Source of the DNA: Gordionus sp. m RMFG-2023
Lineage: Eukaryota > Nematomorpha > Gordioida > Chordodea > Parachordodidae
NCBI RefSeq assembly: GCF_954871325.1
Contig: NC_088776.1
Span: forward strand, 56,213,301-56,277,300
Length of the DNA stretch: 64,000 nucleotides
Direction of reading: 5' to 3'
Position numbers and translations under genes: made by a program. Of this stretch, positions 50,795 through 62,486 are shown one piece after another (position 1 is the first letter of the stretch; each line of letters starts with the position of its first letter). Under the pieces are notes generated by a model that saw only the letters and a program-made list of their open reading frames with translations, did no database searches and was not told where the DNA came from.

Positions 50795-51455
50795 ATATTT
50801 TTTAAAAGCCCGATCCCACGAAGCCCTAAATCTATTTATGCATAGAAACTGCGACCCATGGTTAAAATTTCCAAACCGGCTCGTAATATTTTTTCAAATA
50901 TTTTTCCGACTCGCTGGCTGGGTTTTCGGGAGAGCTGAGTCGGACTCTGCAGATTTCAAATTACTATAAAATCCTTTCTTCTTTTTTTTATTTATTATTT
51001 TACGTTTTTTGTTCGGATGAAATAATAATTTTTTTTTAAAATATATGTAAAATTTAAAAAAAGGAAATTATAAATGCTTGTATTAGCAAAATTTTTAGAA
51101 AAAAAATTTAAAAAAAAATTAACTATAATATGTATTTTATAATTTTAATATAATTTCTAATAAAAAATTTTTTATTTTAAAAACAAACCCAGACGAACTT
51201 CATAACAAAAACATGAGATAAAAATTTAATTTAATTTTTTCTATATTATATCGAGATGCGCAATAAACAAATTTTTAAAATGTTGCCAATTTGAAGGAAA
51301 TAAAAAATTATTAATATGTGTAAATTTCAATTTCCTAAAATTATTAATGTGTATCAGAGTATTTGCTTCGACCTGCCTGATCTGACCATATTAGAATTGG
51401 GCGTACTATTTGGTAAGGGTCAGACCTTGATCCTAACACTAGATTTAGAGTCGTA
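50795..51455. repeat. Dispersed repeat R, copy 2
   Basis: Second copy of the repeat at 47,905-48,505, about 2.9 kb downstream and in the same orientation. It carries a small extra stretch near 51,315-51,345. No coding frame is present. Confidence 0.7.
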
Positions 51456-53640
51456 ATGAAGGAGAGGGGTATTTTTATTAGCTTAAAATATATTTACGAA
51501 AATAAGCAAATTTTTATTGAGAAAGTAAACGTGTCAGTCCCTTGATTTCTACCAATTCATGTTCAATCTTAATTTTTCTTAATTGACCGAAATTTTCTTT
51601 CAAATTTGAATACACTTTAATGGTGTTTCAAATGGGGTATGAAATTCAAATATACAAATTACTTCTAGAGATTTTAAATATTTTCTTTTCAGTGCGTAAA
51701 TGTTATCAATCCTTAATAAAAATATGGTAGATTTAAAAGTAGCGTAAATAAAAAAATAAAGGATAGTTTCCAACCAATTTTATCAAGAATTTGAATGTTT
51801 TCAAGAATGTCATTGTATGAGATTTGAATTATCCATATTTATGCTCTGAAAAATATAATATTAAATATCGACTCCTTCAAAGAAATACGACAATTTCCTA
51901 AGAATAGGAAATAAACAAATATTAATTTCTTGAGGTATGATCCTTTTTAAGAATAATCTTTTCCAAATGATCCTTCGCCAAGGGTTAATAATGTTGTAGC
52001 CAAAGATGGTTTTGCTAAAATATATTTTAAATAACCTAGATAAAAATTTAGTATTAAGAGAATTCAATTTGATTAAATACTTTTAATTGATTATAATATG
52101 TGATTTAAATCAATTTAATTTGCTAGCCACAAGCTTTACTTTAGAATTCAAATGAGACAGAAAAACTCAGCAATCCATGTTTGGCAACATTAGAACTTAT
52201 TTCTACACATCTAATTTCTTGACGATTTTCCATATATTATTGTCCGGTTTCAGACTGCAATACAAATTTTCCCAAATTCATGGGAAAATAAATTTAAATT
52301 TCTAATTTTAGGAATATACAATAAATTAATATTAGATTAGTTCAAAAATTAAATTTTGAAAATTTCATGATATGATAAGCGAATATTTTTAGGTTCTAAG
52401 GTTTAATTATATTCAGCTAACTATTAACAATTTTTTCTAAAAAATATTTAAATGGATTATGAAATGAACAATATAATCCTTTAATTAAAATAAGCTAATT
52501 AAGAATATGATAAAGAAGTAGAAACATTTCTGGCAAATTATCAATTGGTTGGCGTTGACGACATTATAAAAATCTTAGAAGAGTCGTTGTAGAATCTAGA
52601 TACAAAAATGTGGTATCTGTATCCTGATGCATTTTTATATAAAAAATAATGTCTGTATACATACCCTCTGGATATATCTGTTAAATACTTTTCAGATACA
52701 ATTTCATATTTATTTTAAGTATTCACAATAAAAATAATAACAAAATTTGAATTAAATTAATTTAGACAAATTTAATTTTATGCAGTGGATGTCGAATTTA
52801 TTTTATTTATAGAAATTTTAAAGAAATTATTAGATTTTTTGGGAACCAGATGAGAAATATTATTATTAATATAAATTTTGGCAATAATAAAAGGAGTGTC
52901 GGAATTTTATTACATTTATTGTTTATACTAATATAAAGTTGTTATTCGTTAAATATAAGATCCACTCTGCTGTCAAGTTTCCAAATAAAGGAGTCCAATG
53001 TGGTCAAGAAACAATTGAATCCTAAATTAGCATTATGCACACCTTATAATTAAATTGTATCAATATGCATTTTAGTGTGTGTGTCTGAATTTTATAGACC
53101 ATTTTATAAATATTTCTAAATAATTTTTTTATTAGACATTTATATGTAGATTATGATATAAATGTTTAGCTTGCTTATCCCTCTAATTCAAAGTAAATCA
53201 ATCAAAGGTAAATCAATAAATCACAATTCCATTTTTTGTCATAAAATAGAAAAATACACATAATATATTAATTTCCATTTTTTTGTTAATCGCCCGACAT
53301 TTTAAATCTTATAAAAAATAAGACTTTGCAATTATCTTATCATGGACATAATATTTGAATTTAAAATTTCGCCGAACATCAAAAATTAACTAAATTACAT
53401 CTTTTCATTAGCATATAGCCCGAGTCTATCCACAAATTTGTTACTAATCCTGTCTTGTGATTTGTAATTTTTTAAAATCTTTATCTTATTGCAAAAAAAA
53501 TAACATCTTATTTTTAACTAGGGTTGACAGAACATAATTTCCTTAAAAATATTTTAAAAAATCAATTTTTTGATTAAATCTTTTTTTAAATTTAATTTTC
53601 TGTCGTAATTTTTAAAGGAATCATGACTATCCGGCAGAGT
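51456..53640. other. AT-rich stretch without recognisable gene
   Basis: Nothing firm was found. A short plus-strand frame near 52,507-52,590 reads as a protein-like stretch (VETFLANYQLVGVDDIIKIL) and stops soon after. It could be a gene or transposon scrap, but I do not recognise it. The minus-strand frame at 51,861-52,067 has no known motif. Confidence 0.5.
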
Positions 53641-53701
53641 ATAAAAAAATTTATGTAATAAAAATAAATATTTATGGTAATTTGTTGCATTTTATAAGTT
53701 T

Positions 53702-54345
53702 TTATCTAGTGTTATGTGTCAAACTATCTGCCGTGGTACATATATATGATATCTCTGATAACTCTACTATTAGAGCATCTTTCATCACTTTAAAGTTATC
53801 TACTATTTTATTCATTAGTGTCTGGCGACATAAAATTGTTGTACCAGGGGATAGCGTTTTAATCATCATGGTAAATGATGGATTATCAACAAAGGACATT
53901 GGCTGAACTATATTAATTATAAAATCAACAATAACTTTATCAACCAATTTCTGAGAAATATTGGCATTTGGATTATTAATTAATTTGGTTTGATTTGAAT
54001 TAGTCTTTTTGGATGTAAAGTCGCCTATACCAAAATTATTTAAATATTTATCCATTTGCTTAAAGCTATTGGTATAAACAGTCTTATAAAATAAAAACTA
54101 TTAGAATGTAAAAATGCAATTTACCTTGGTGTTTCTTGAGGCCTGGATTGATTTGAGGAAATATTTTTTTACATTTTAAACAAATAAATTTGAAGCCAGT
54201 TTTGATTTTTATATTTATTTAAAAAAAATTTTCAAATCTAGGGAATGGGAAATTTATATTATAGCTATTAAGAACATTTTCTTCCCTGGTATTTTCCATT
54301 TCATTAATATCATTGTCTGAATCACTTTCAACGATATAGATATCC
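53702..54345 (-). pseudogene. hAT (ZBED-type) transposase, N-terminal fragment
   Basis: Reading the minus strand, an acidic lead (ESDSDNDINEMENTREEN) is followed after a stop by a BED-like zinc finger with FICLKCKK and, 13 residues on, KKHQGKLH (C-x2-C-x13-H-x4-H, about 54,110-54,200). After a frame change, 117 codons from the ATG at 54,055 read like the region after the BED finger in ZBED/hAT transposases: MDKYLNNFG, then VIVDFIINIVQPMSFVDNPSF, IKTLSPGTTILCRQTLMNKI and ICTTADSLTH, which parallel the family's PLSIVENxxF, LxPRYxxPSRxTL and TTDxWTS signatures. A GT-AG pair at 54,124 and 54,066 could be a 59-bp intron, but using it would remove the second histidine. The remaining two thirds, including the dimerisation domain, is missing. 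No terminal repeats were found. Confidence 0.7.
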
Positions 54346-54408
54346 TAGGCGATGACTATTAACACGTGATTTAGGTTTATAATACAAATAAAAATCGTTA
54401 ATTTTAAT

Positions 54409-54563
54409 GTCTATGGCCCAATCGGCAAAGGCGTCGCTTACAAACCTGGTAGACATAGGTTCGAATCCCAACAATGTATTTTTTTGATCATTTTTTTTCT
54501 TAATCTAACTTGATGGTTTCACCCTTGGGGAGATGATAATATCTATCTATAATATATATATAA
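54409..54563 (+). mobile_element. tRNA-derived SINE, copy 1
   Basis: The head has an A-box-like ATGGCCCAATCGG, and a B box GGTTCGAATCC lies at about 54,462. A body containing TCTAACTTGATGGTTTCACC follows, then a tail of ATCTATCTATAATATATA. Box order and spacing match a tRNA-derived pol III promoter. The full cloverleaf is not preserved, so the parent tRNA is uncertain; the loop CTTACAA would suit a TAC anticodon. Confidence 0.65.
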
Positions 54564-54592
54564 AAGCCATGTCACAGTATTTAAAAAAATTT

Positions 54593-54716
54593 GAAAAGCG
54601 TCTGTAGCCTAATCGGCAAGAGCGTCGCTTACAAATCTGGATTTTTTTTAAAATCTAACTTGGTGGTTTAATCTTTGGGGAGTTTATAATATCTATAATC
54701 TATCTATAATATATAT
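54593..54716 (+). mobile_element. tRNA-derived SINE, copy 2, B box lost
   Basis: It starts GAAAAGCGTCTGTAGCCTAA and shares its head with copy 3 and its body and tail (ATCTAACTTGGTGGTTTAAT, then ATCTATAATCTATCTATAAT) with copy 1. The part that should hold the B box is deleted, so this copy is probably unable to drive its own transcription. Confidence 0.65.
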
Positions 54717-54892
54717 TCACAGTGCCACAACGTAATAGCCAATATTATTCTTTCAAACCATAGCTTATTCGGTCAAATGATAATATCACATATCAAACAT
54801 TCATTTATTTAAGCTACCATTACTTATATACTAGAATTCTTAGTATCAAATTTGTAATTTGTTTATTTTTCATTTAGACAAATTTATTTTTT

Positions 54893-55147
<255 letters not shown>

Positions 55148-55920
55148 AATCATAGGTCTTTTGCAATTTGGTAAATCAGTAGGTTTTATAATGGCATTTG
55201 ATTATATATATGATATTTTTAATGGTGATTATACCCAAGATTCCTCACCAGAAGACATATTATAGCCTGAAGAATGGATATATTTGAATTTTATACAATT
55301 ATATATCTTTTAATTAGGTAATTTTTATGCATAAGTAAATATTTGCATTTATATGATTACTAACTGATAGATCATCAAGTTTGACAAAAAAATAAAATTT
55401 TCTCCTTAATTTGATGATGGATGAATTAAATTAAAAGCCATGCTTTATGAATTATCACTTTTATGAAATATCTTAGGTCTGTAATTTTGCAACTTGGTAA
55501 ATCAATGGAATTTTTATTATGGAAGCAGATTTTGGTTTTGTTATTTGATACAACTCAATTGTCATTAGCATAGCTGATATTTTTAAAATTTTGCCATTAT
55601 TGGCTTCGTATAGGCTATTTCATGTTATTCATGCAACTTTCAACTGAATACATCTCTTATCTATTCCGAAGATGCCTTTTTACATGCATACCATAGTTTT
55701 GTATATTTTCTCATCACTTTATAATTGTTGAATGTAAGTTATTCATATAACTTATAACATGATTAAATGTATAACCTTTTTGTTTTACTTATATATAATT
55801 TGACTATGATTGAATTAACCTCCTATTATTTGTTAACTTAGAATATCTTTTTATTTTTTCTATTGTAATTTAATAGCAAGCTCTTAAATTTAATTTTATA
55901 TTTTGTACCTAATTAATAAA
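55148..55920. other. AT-rich stretch without recognisable gene
   Basis: No supported coding frame, RNA gene or repeat was seen. Confidence 0.55.
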
Positions 55921-56157
55921 TCACATATTATTTGGAGGGGTGGTCTGTTTAAAATTTAAAATAGGAAGAAAATTTTTCACTAATTTATAAAAGGCATGGT
56001 ACTTTAATATGTATTCATGAATTTCATAAAAATGCCAGGAGTTAACCAGTAGAATGATGGGTGGTAAATCAGATATTTCCCCTGCATTTGATAATAAATT
56101 CTTTTGAAAAATTTTCTCAATAATATAGAATGGCAAAAAAATGTACATGTAAGACAT
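55921..56157 (-). CDS. Unrecognised short open frame, doubtful
   Basis: An ATG-initiated frame of 78 codons. Its protein is mixed hydrophobic and aromatic (for example PPIILLVNSWHFYEIHEYIL), with no domain I know and no clear signal peptide. In DNA this AT-rich, 78 open codons are mildly notable because stops are frequent. It lies just left of a GC-rich degenerate repeat tract and could be a scrap of a transposon protein or chance. No homology or expression evidence is available. Confidence 0.15.
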   Translation of the reverse strand: MSYMYIFLPFYIIEKIFQKNLLSNAGEISDLPPIILLVNSWHFYEIHEYILKYHAFYKLVKNFLPILNFKQTTPPNNM

Positions 56158-56219
56158 ATTTAATTCTTATAAACCCCTTACATTGCACCTATTTTTCTGG
56201 ATCCAAGTAAAAAATTAAT

Positions 56220-56890
56220 TATTATGGGTTTTGCTGGGCTTGGGAAATATTTTTCACAATTAATATAGTCTTGAACCTGGATTGGGAAAAAATTTTCACA
56301 ATTATTATGGTCATGCTTAAAAAAATTTTTAATTTTAAATATGGGTTAGACATTGGCCTAAAATTTTTTTTTGAAGACATGGCCAGGCCTGATCAAAAAA
56401 CCAAAGCTCATGCTCAAAAAAATAGTATTCACTCTTAGTCTTAATATGTTGGTCTTGGTCTTTGAAAAGAATAAAAAATAGAGATGATTTTTAGAGATTT
56501 ACCTATCTCCAGGCTGGGAACAAATTTTGAAAATTACTATGGGTTGGGCTGGACTTGGAAAATATTTTTATAAATTATTTTGGGCTGGACTTAGGGAAAA
56601 TTATTCAAAATAATTATCAGCTTGGACGCTTGGGAATTTTTTTTATTATTAACTATGGGTCAGACAGTGGCCTAAAACAAATTTTTTTGAAGGCCTGGGC
56701 TCGGTCTTATCAAAAAACCAAGGCCCATGAAAATCTGATTTTCAGTGTATATATAAATTCATTATATGGATTTAAATGTTTTATTTTACTTCTCAACTAA
56801 CAAAATTATTATGATCTTTCATTGGGCTTGGAACAATTTTTCAAAATTATTATGGCGCACCTTGCTTAGGAATTTTTTTTAATATTAAAT
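56220..56890. repeat. GC-enriched degenerate repeats, hAT-like
   Basis: A motif like GGGCTTGGGAAATATTTTTC, followed by a short AT stretch and TTATTATGGG, recurs at least four times. A longer module containing GACAGTGGCCTAAAA and ATCAAAAAACCAAGGCCCAT occurs twice, about 315 bp apart (56,330-56,415 and 56,660-56,735). Alternating GC-rich words and A/T runs resemble the subterminal repeats of the hAT element at 59,381 but are far more decayed. The plus-strand frame at 56,555-56,800 lies inside this tract and is not a gene. Confidence 0.5.
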
Positions 56891-57081
56891 ATTAGGCATA
56901 GATGATCAGTAATATTTAATTGATATTGATATTATTAAGTAAAAACTTTAAATATATTTTGACTCAAACCATAGTATTAACACTTAGTTTTAATGGATTG
57001 AACCTGGCTTGAAGGGGGGGAGATATTATTTTCAAATATCAGGTAACAACTAGCATAAAAGTAAGGAAAATTTTTTTATAC

Positions 57082-57099
57082 CCCGTCATTTTTGACGGG
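57082..57099. other. Perfect 7-bp hairpin with T loop
   Basis: CCCGTCA, TTTT, TGACGGG: a GC-rich perfect inverted repeat in AT-rich DNA, just after a T run. Its function is unknown; it may be a tiny transposon end or a chance hairpin. Confidence 0.5.
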
Positions 57100-57109
57100 C
57101 TATCTACTA

Positions 57110-59380
57110 GTAAACTAATAATTACTTAAATTTAGACAAAACAAAAGACTTTTATTCAAAAGAATTATGATTTTATTTAATCATGCCAACCCTATTTATA
57201 GCATTTTTTTTAATAATAATTGGATTTTTTTGTAAACATAAATAAATTTTCCGTTCCTTTCATACTCAATAATCAGTGTAATAATATATTTATTTATAAT
57301 ATTGTATATACTCAGCGAGTGATAGATATATACTTCTAGATTGAGGATTCATTCAGGAATACAATTATAAGTTTTTCATACATAGGATTTAGCTATAGAT
57401 CAATTTTGGGGTTGGCAGCTGATTATTTGATATCAAATTAATGTGCTATCATATAATGATAAATAAGAGAATCGACTTGCAAACCACAAAATGGCTCTAT
57501 AACTCACTCCTATGTATGTAATACACTTATTAATGAATCGCCAATCTAGTAGTTTATATGTCAGCTACTATTGGTTGTGCAAGAAAGGAATACCTATTTC
57601 AAGACAATTTAACAAATAATTTTTTATTGAATTAAAATAAAATTAAAAAAATGAACATATATTGCCTAAATATCGGCCTTTTTTATTCTACAATAAAGTA
57701 AATATAATAAATAATTCTCTAAAATAAAATAACATAAGTCTCATCCTTGAGTCTTTAGAATTCCAAGTCCATCAAACACATGTAAGTGCACCAATGTTAC
57801 AAAGCCAAATTATTGCTCAAATAAAAATATAATAAACATTAAAAAATATACAACAAAATACAGAGTTTTTTTCGGCAATTTGTCATTTTTTCTCAATTTT
57901 TATAGCGGGTTATTTCATCCTATTTGAAGATAATTTTGCGATGAACCTTTGAACTAATATAATTTATATTAGTCTTTCCATGGATTTTTTATATAAATTA
58001 AAAATGACTCATTAATAGCAGTCTACATATTACGTTCTAAACATACTAAATACATTTCCGGTAAAATCAGATTTTTACATTTAACAAAACCCTCAAAAAA
58101 TAATTTTAAAAGTAAAACACTGCTAGAAAAAACACATAGCCGCTCACATATATACATCATTGAATATATTATAAGAATATATAATATTTATTATAGTATA
58201 ATTTTGGTATATTTGATATTAGTATATGTATTTTTTTAATAATATATTTTCTGTGATCACAAAAATATTTTTTCTGTGATCACAAAAATATTTTCGATTA
58301 AATATTAAAATTCGAATTGAACATACAAAAGTAAACATGATTCAATACACATGACAACTCTGGGCACTATTTTTAAAGCATCGATACCTTCTCATCTTAA
58401 CTCCAAAAATAGATATTAAATTTGTTATGTGGATCTGCACCTCATTAACATATATGAATTTTATTAAAATGAAATGAATAATATATAATATTATCCACTG
58501 ATTTGATTCGATTATGTAGTTAATATATTGTCTTGTCGTACTTGTATCGGTACATGTCTACAATATACCATAATTTTTACTTTTAGTTATAAATAAATTT
58601 GAGCACTTTAACTCAGGTAGTCTTGGTTAGGAATTCGTCCCGAATGTAAATTATCGAAACCTAAAAATGCAGGTATTTTGATAGCGACTTTGACAATATT
58701 ATTATTTGTAGAAATTTAGTTTTATAGTTGTTTGATTACGATTATTATTTGTTTAAGAATTTTTTTAAATGTAGTAAAATAGATAAATGATAAGCTCAAG
58801 CTAAATAGAATAGGAGATATTTCTTTATTAATATTCGTATTTAGGAATTAACTCAACACAATATATAAGTAATATTTATTTAAAGATATATAAAAATGTT
58901 TATATTTTGTCAGTAATTGTATAGTTACAAAAAAACAGGTTGTATATTTATATAGCTTTTTAACACTTGTATAAGATAAAAAGAAAATATATTATGATAA
59001 TGGTAATAATAAATAATAATTGCTTTTAAAATAAACAACACCTTTAAGATCCTTCGCTGATAATTATATCCCGAGATTTGTAATTTTTTTATTGTTACGG
59101 ACATATAAATTATTACCAAAAAAAGTTTCAAAATTTAGAAATAGACTGAAAACTAAGAAAAAACAAAATATAATATATTTTGCGCATAAAATTATTGACT
59201 AAAAAACTGGATATAAAATATTATTAAAAAAAGTAATGAATAATATTAGGTCATTGTTAATCACTACCAAAAACAGTGTTGAAAAAACGGTATTTTATAT
59301 TTTTTTTTTGTTTAGATCGATGATGCTACATATGATAATATGTATTTAAGAAATCGTCATTTTTAAAATAGGGTCTATGA
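57110..59380. other. AT-rich stretch without recognisable gene
   Basis: No gene or transposon is recognised. The only distinct feature is a 23-bp tandem pair with a palindrome at 58,247-58,292, listed separately. Confidence 0.6.
58247..58292. repeat. 23-bp tandem pair with palindrome TGTGATCACA
   Basis: Two perfect copies of a 23-bp sequence, each centred on the 10-bp palindrome TGTGATCACA. A paired dyad can be a protein-binding site, but a simple slippage duplication explains it equally well. Confidence 0.7.
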
Positions 59381-59678
59381 TAGAGGTCTGCATTGGGCGG
59401 GGTTTTGGCCGCCCGCCCCCGCCCGCCCATCTAAGCGGGTGAAAAATTTTTTAAAAATGGGCAGGCGGGCGTGCAGGTTAAAAGAAATTTTAAACTATGG
59501 GCGGGCGGGTTAAGGAAATTTAAAATAAACTAAAAAAAAATAATTGTTTAAATGAACTATAACAATATTTCTTTTTTTATTGTACCAATCGTTTTTTTTT
59601 AAGTGGAGAACATTTACTTAATTATATTATGTAATAAACACAACAATAAATCTTTTTTCTTAGAATAAATAAACATTT

Positions 59679-60017
59679 TTGTCTATTAAAAATTTCCTTT
59701 TATGGGAATGTAATAAAACTTTTCTCTTAAAATTTCCTATTTTGGGGTTTGCAATCTGCATTTGGTTTCACTATTTAAAGATCTCACTTGAGGAAGAGGA
59801 TATACTTCAAACAGATATCCTACTTTGGTGGAAACGACAAGATAGAGATTTGCCAAAGCTATCAAGATTAGCAAGAAAAATATTACCAATTCCTGCAACT
59901 AGTGCTTCTTCCAAACCCGGATTTAGCATTGCTGGAAGATTTTTAGAACAAAGAAGAACGTGTTTGAATCCAGAAAATGTCGATTCATTATTATTTTTGC
60001 ATTTTAATTACATATAA
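59679..60017 (+). pseudogene. hAT transposase C-terminal dimerisation domain fragment
   Basis: The last 70 or so residues of this frame are the hAT dimerisation domain: LLWWKRQDRDLPKLSRLARK, then IPATSASSKPGFSIAGR, then RRTCLNPENVDSLLFLHFN. The usual core is ATSAxSERxFSxAG; here ER is replaced by KP, so the conserved Glu-Arg pair is lost. The first 40 or so residues are not recognisable, and the frame begins without an ATG. The BED finger and catalytic core are absent. The domain ends shortly before the right subterminal repeats, its normal place in a full element. Confidence 0.85.
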
Positions 60018-60272
60018 TATTAATTTTACATTTATATTTTTTTCATAAATATTCAATTTGATCAAATAAATTGTCCATAATTTACATTGATTATTTTTAT
60101 ACTTATATTAATTACCTAAATTATAAACTTTTTGTAGAGGAGTAATGAAATATTTTTATTAGATGCTTAAAAAAATGAAAGAATGACCATAATTAAATTT
60201 TATAAGGGGGCTTGGGTTAAAATTTTTTTATAAATAATGGGAGGGCAGGTAAAAAATTTTAGACAAATTGGC

Positions 60273-60301
60273 GGGGGGGGGGGGGGGGGGGGGGGGGGGG
60301 G
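60273..60301 (+). repeat. Pure G run of 29 bases
   Basis: It lies in the right subterminal zone of the hAT element where GGGCGGGCGGG words occur and looks like an expansion of one of them. It can form a G-quadruplex and is prone to sequencing length error. Confidence 0.85.
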
Positions 60302-60587
60302 TATTTATTTTTTTGAAAACTATGGGCGGGCGGGTTAAATTTTTTGAAAACTATGAGCGGGGGGGTTAAAAATTTTTTTTGAAGATGGGCGGGCTTTTAG
60401 TCCAAAAATTCGCCCAATGCAGACCTCTAGCCTGTGACCTAGTCTGTAGGTACGCTGATCACTATTGCGATAGTTCTGAATAGAATCATGCAAAGACTGT
60501 TGTTATCACAATTCAACTAGGTGGTGTTCATTATTAAATCTCTTAATAAAAAATAATATTTTATTGCATTTTAAAAAATAATTGGTC

Positions 60588-61065
60588 TTAGTTTAGAAAA
60601 TTGTTATATATTGACTTGGTGTAGTAAGTAACTAACATTAACCTTATTTTTATGGAAAAGATAAAATTGCTAAGCATATCAAAAATATCTAACAGTTTAA
60701 ATAGGTATATTTTTAATTTATCTATTGATTGTGAATCATATTCATCGTTTGATTTTTTATTTAACAATCTGTTCCCATTTTTTAGATTTAAATAATACTC
60801 ATATCCATTTATAATATTTGTAAAAAATGACCATAGCATTCAAGCGTTGATAAATCCTGGACGGTTAATAATTTAATTTCTTTTCTATAAATTTTGTAGA
60901 CCTTTCATATTTTTCGCTTAGCGTTAACATAAATCTCTAATGCCATAATCTCATTTCTTATGCACCCTTTGCCAAATTTTTTTAAATTCTTTATTAGGCA
61001 TTTCATCCATTCTGTCTATGATTTTAATTTCTATTTCTTCGCTTAAATTAATCTTTTAACTTTAT
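60588..61065 (-). pseudogene. Possible broken gene of unknown identity
   Basis: On the minus strand, about 61,060-60,960 reads a protein-like, charged stretch (KIIDRMDEMPNKEFKKIW) up to a stop. About 60,905-60,860 reads LSEKYERSTKFIEKK in another frame. An ATG frame at 60,839-60,588 (83 codons) continues with NGYEYYLNLKNGNR and a stretch rich in Lys and Asp. Three protein-like pieces in one order suggest a decayed coding sequence or exons with unseen introns. I do not recognise the family, and AT-rich chance frames remain possible. Confidence 0.2.
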
Positions 61066-62486
61066 AATTATTTATTTCATATATTTCCAACGTGACTTTT
61101 TCACGTTTATTTTAATATCTATTGAGCCTCCAATTTTAACCAGGATACTGTAGGAATAAAAATGTGTTTTGCCAAAACATAAAATTAATTATTATTTGTA
61201 AATTTGAGTATATGTTTAGTTTCTTAATTTTACTTCCGTATTCTTAAAAAATATCAAAAAATATTAGCAGAAAGTAAATTAGCAGCAATATGAGAAGAGT
61301 GAATGAAATTGAATTTAGAAACATATGCCATTGTATAGTCTTTTAAGTTCCTAATTGATATCCAGATACCCGTGGAACCAAACATTAATGAGCTATAAGT
61401 AAAATTATAAAATTTTTGCATATAAAATGATTAGGCGCAATAACTAAATTTTAAAATAGCGGGACACAAATTTTGAAATATATAACAACAATCAATGCGT
61501 CAGTTGTGCCTTAATATTCCAAAAATCTAATACGGATTAGGGCAGCGTGTTAAAAGGAAATACGATTTTTTATCATATTATTTAATTTGAACATACCATT
61601 CTAATTATCAACTTATCTTAGATTTATCCTCAGATAGGGCAAAATTAACAGCTTAATTTAAATACAAACATTTAATTAAGGAAAAGAAATATTAAATGCA
61701 AGCATAATTAAAAACATGAAGTAGATAATATAGAGAAATAGGGAATTTTTTTTATAAAATTATTTAATTAGGATAGAGATTCAACAGGTTTTAGAGTTAT
61801 GATTATGGAAAAAATCATAAATCTCCTGAAAACTATTGTAATTTTTGTATTTTATGAATATATATTTTCTTCTAATGGTGAGAGGATGATTTGGAATATT
61901 AATTAACTGAAAAATTTTTTAAAATTATTTTTATATTTTTGCACCCAAAAGGTGAAAATAAACATTTTTTAAAAAAATGAAAATTAAAAAAAATTAATGT
62001 TAAGAATTTTATAAAAAGACAAAAATAAGTAATAAAAAAATATTTCCTATGTCACAGCAGGCATTGAGAACTATAAATATGGAAAAAATTAGATTTGTTT
62101 GGGGTTACAAAGGAATAAAGAATAATATTGAATAAAAATAAGTATTTATTAGTCTGGAAAATAATTACTGGTAGTAATGACATCCATTCATGTATATCCC
62201 CAAGCGAAATATCTTCCTTCCTAGAATGAATTAACTTCAAAAATCGAGAAAAAATTATGGAAGAAAAATTTTCAAAATATTAAATAAAAATGGGAAAAAG
62301 ATTGATATCTTGTTTTATGATCTAATGGCATACGTTTAAATAGTATTTATTTATGTGTAAAATATATTATATATTTAAAATAAGAAAATATACTCCTACA
62401 AAATCGTATATCTATTTAATCTGCTGTTATAATAAATTGTAGCTTAATACCAAATTAACAAAATACAATTTATATTAATACATTAC
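61066..62486. other. AT-rich stretch; right part may be LTR
   Basis: No gene was found. If the boundary at 62,487 is the start of a 3' LTR on the minus strand, the LTR should extend leftward from there by a few hundred bases. Its far edge could not be placed because no second LTR copy is in the window. The minus-strand frame at 62,052-62,240 has no known motif. Confidence 0.4.

Larger units (their letters stand above)
59381..60429 (+). mobile_element. Internally deleted hAT transposon, both ends present
   Basis: The terminal inverted repeats are 19 bp and perfect: TAGAGGTCTGCATTGGGCG at 59,381-59,399, and its reverse complement ending at 60,429. Flanking octamers gtctatga (59,373-59,380) and gcctgtga (60,430-60,437) match at 6 of 8 bases, as expected for an aged hAT 8-bp target duplication. 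Both subterminal zones carry repeated GGGCGGGCGGGTTAAA words. Only the C-terminal end of a transposase survives inside (59,679-60,017). At 1,049 bp it is a non-autonomous deletion derivative that would need a transposase supplied from elsewhere. Confidence 0.9.

Noticed and set aside
53682-53906. Plus-strand 74-codon frame opposite the hAT transposase fragment
   Set aside because: It is antisense to a recognisable transposase frame and has no motif of its own.
54409-54480. Functional tRNA genes
   Set aside because: A and B boxes are present, but acceptor and anticodon stems do not pair and the copies carry SINE bodies and tails.
56555-56800. 81-codon plus-strand frame
   Set aside because: It lies entirely in the degenerate GC-rich repeat tract and reflects its composition.
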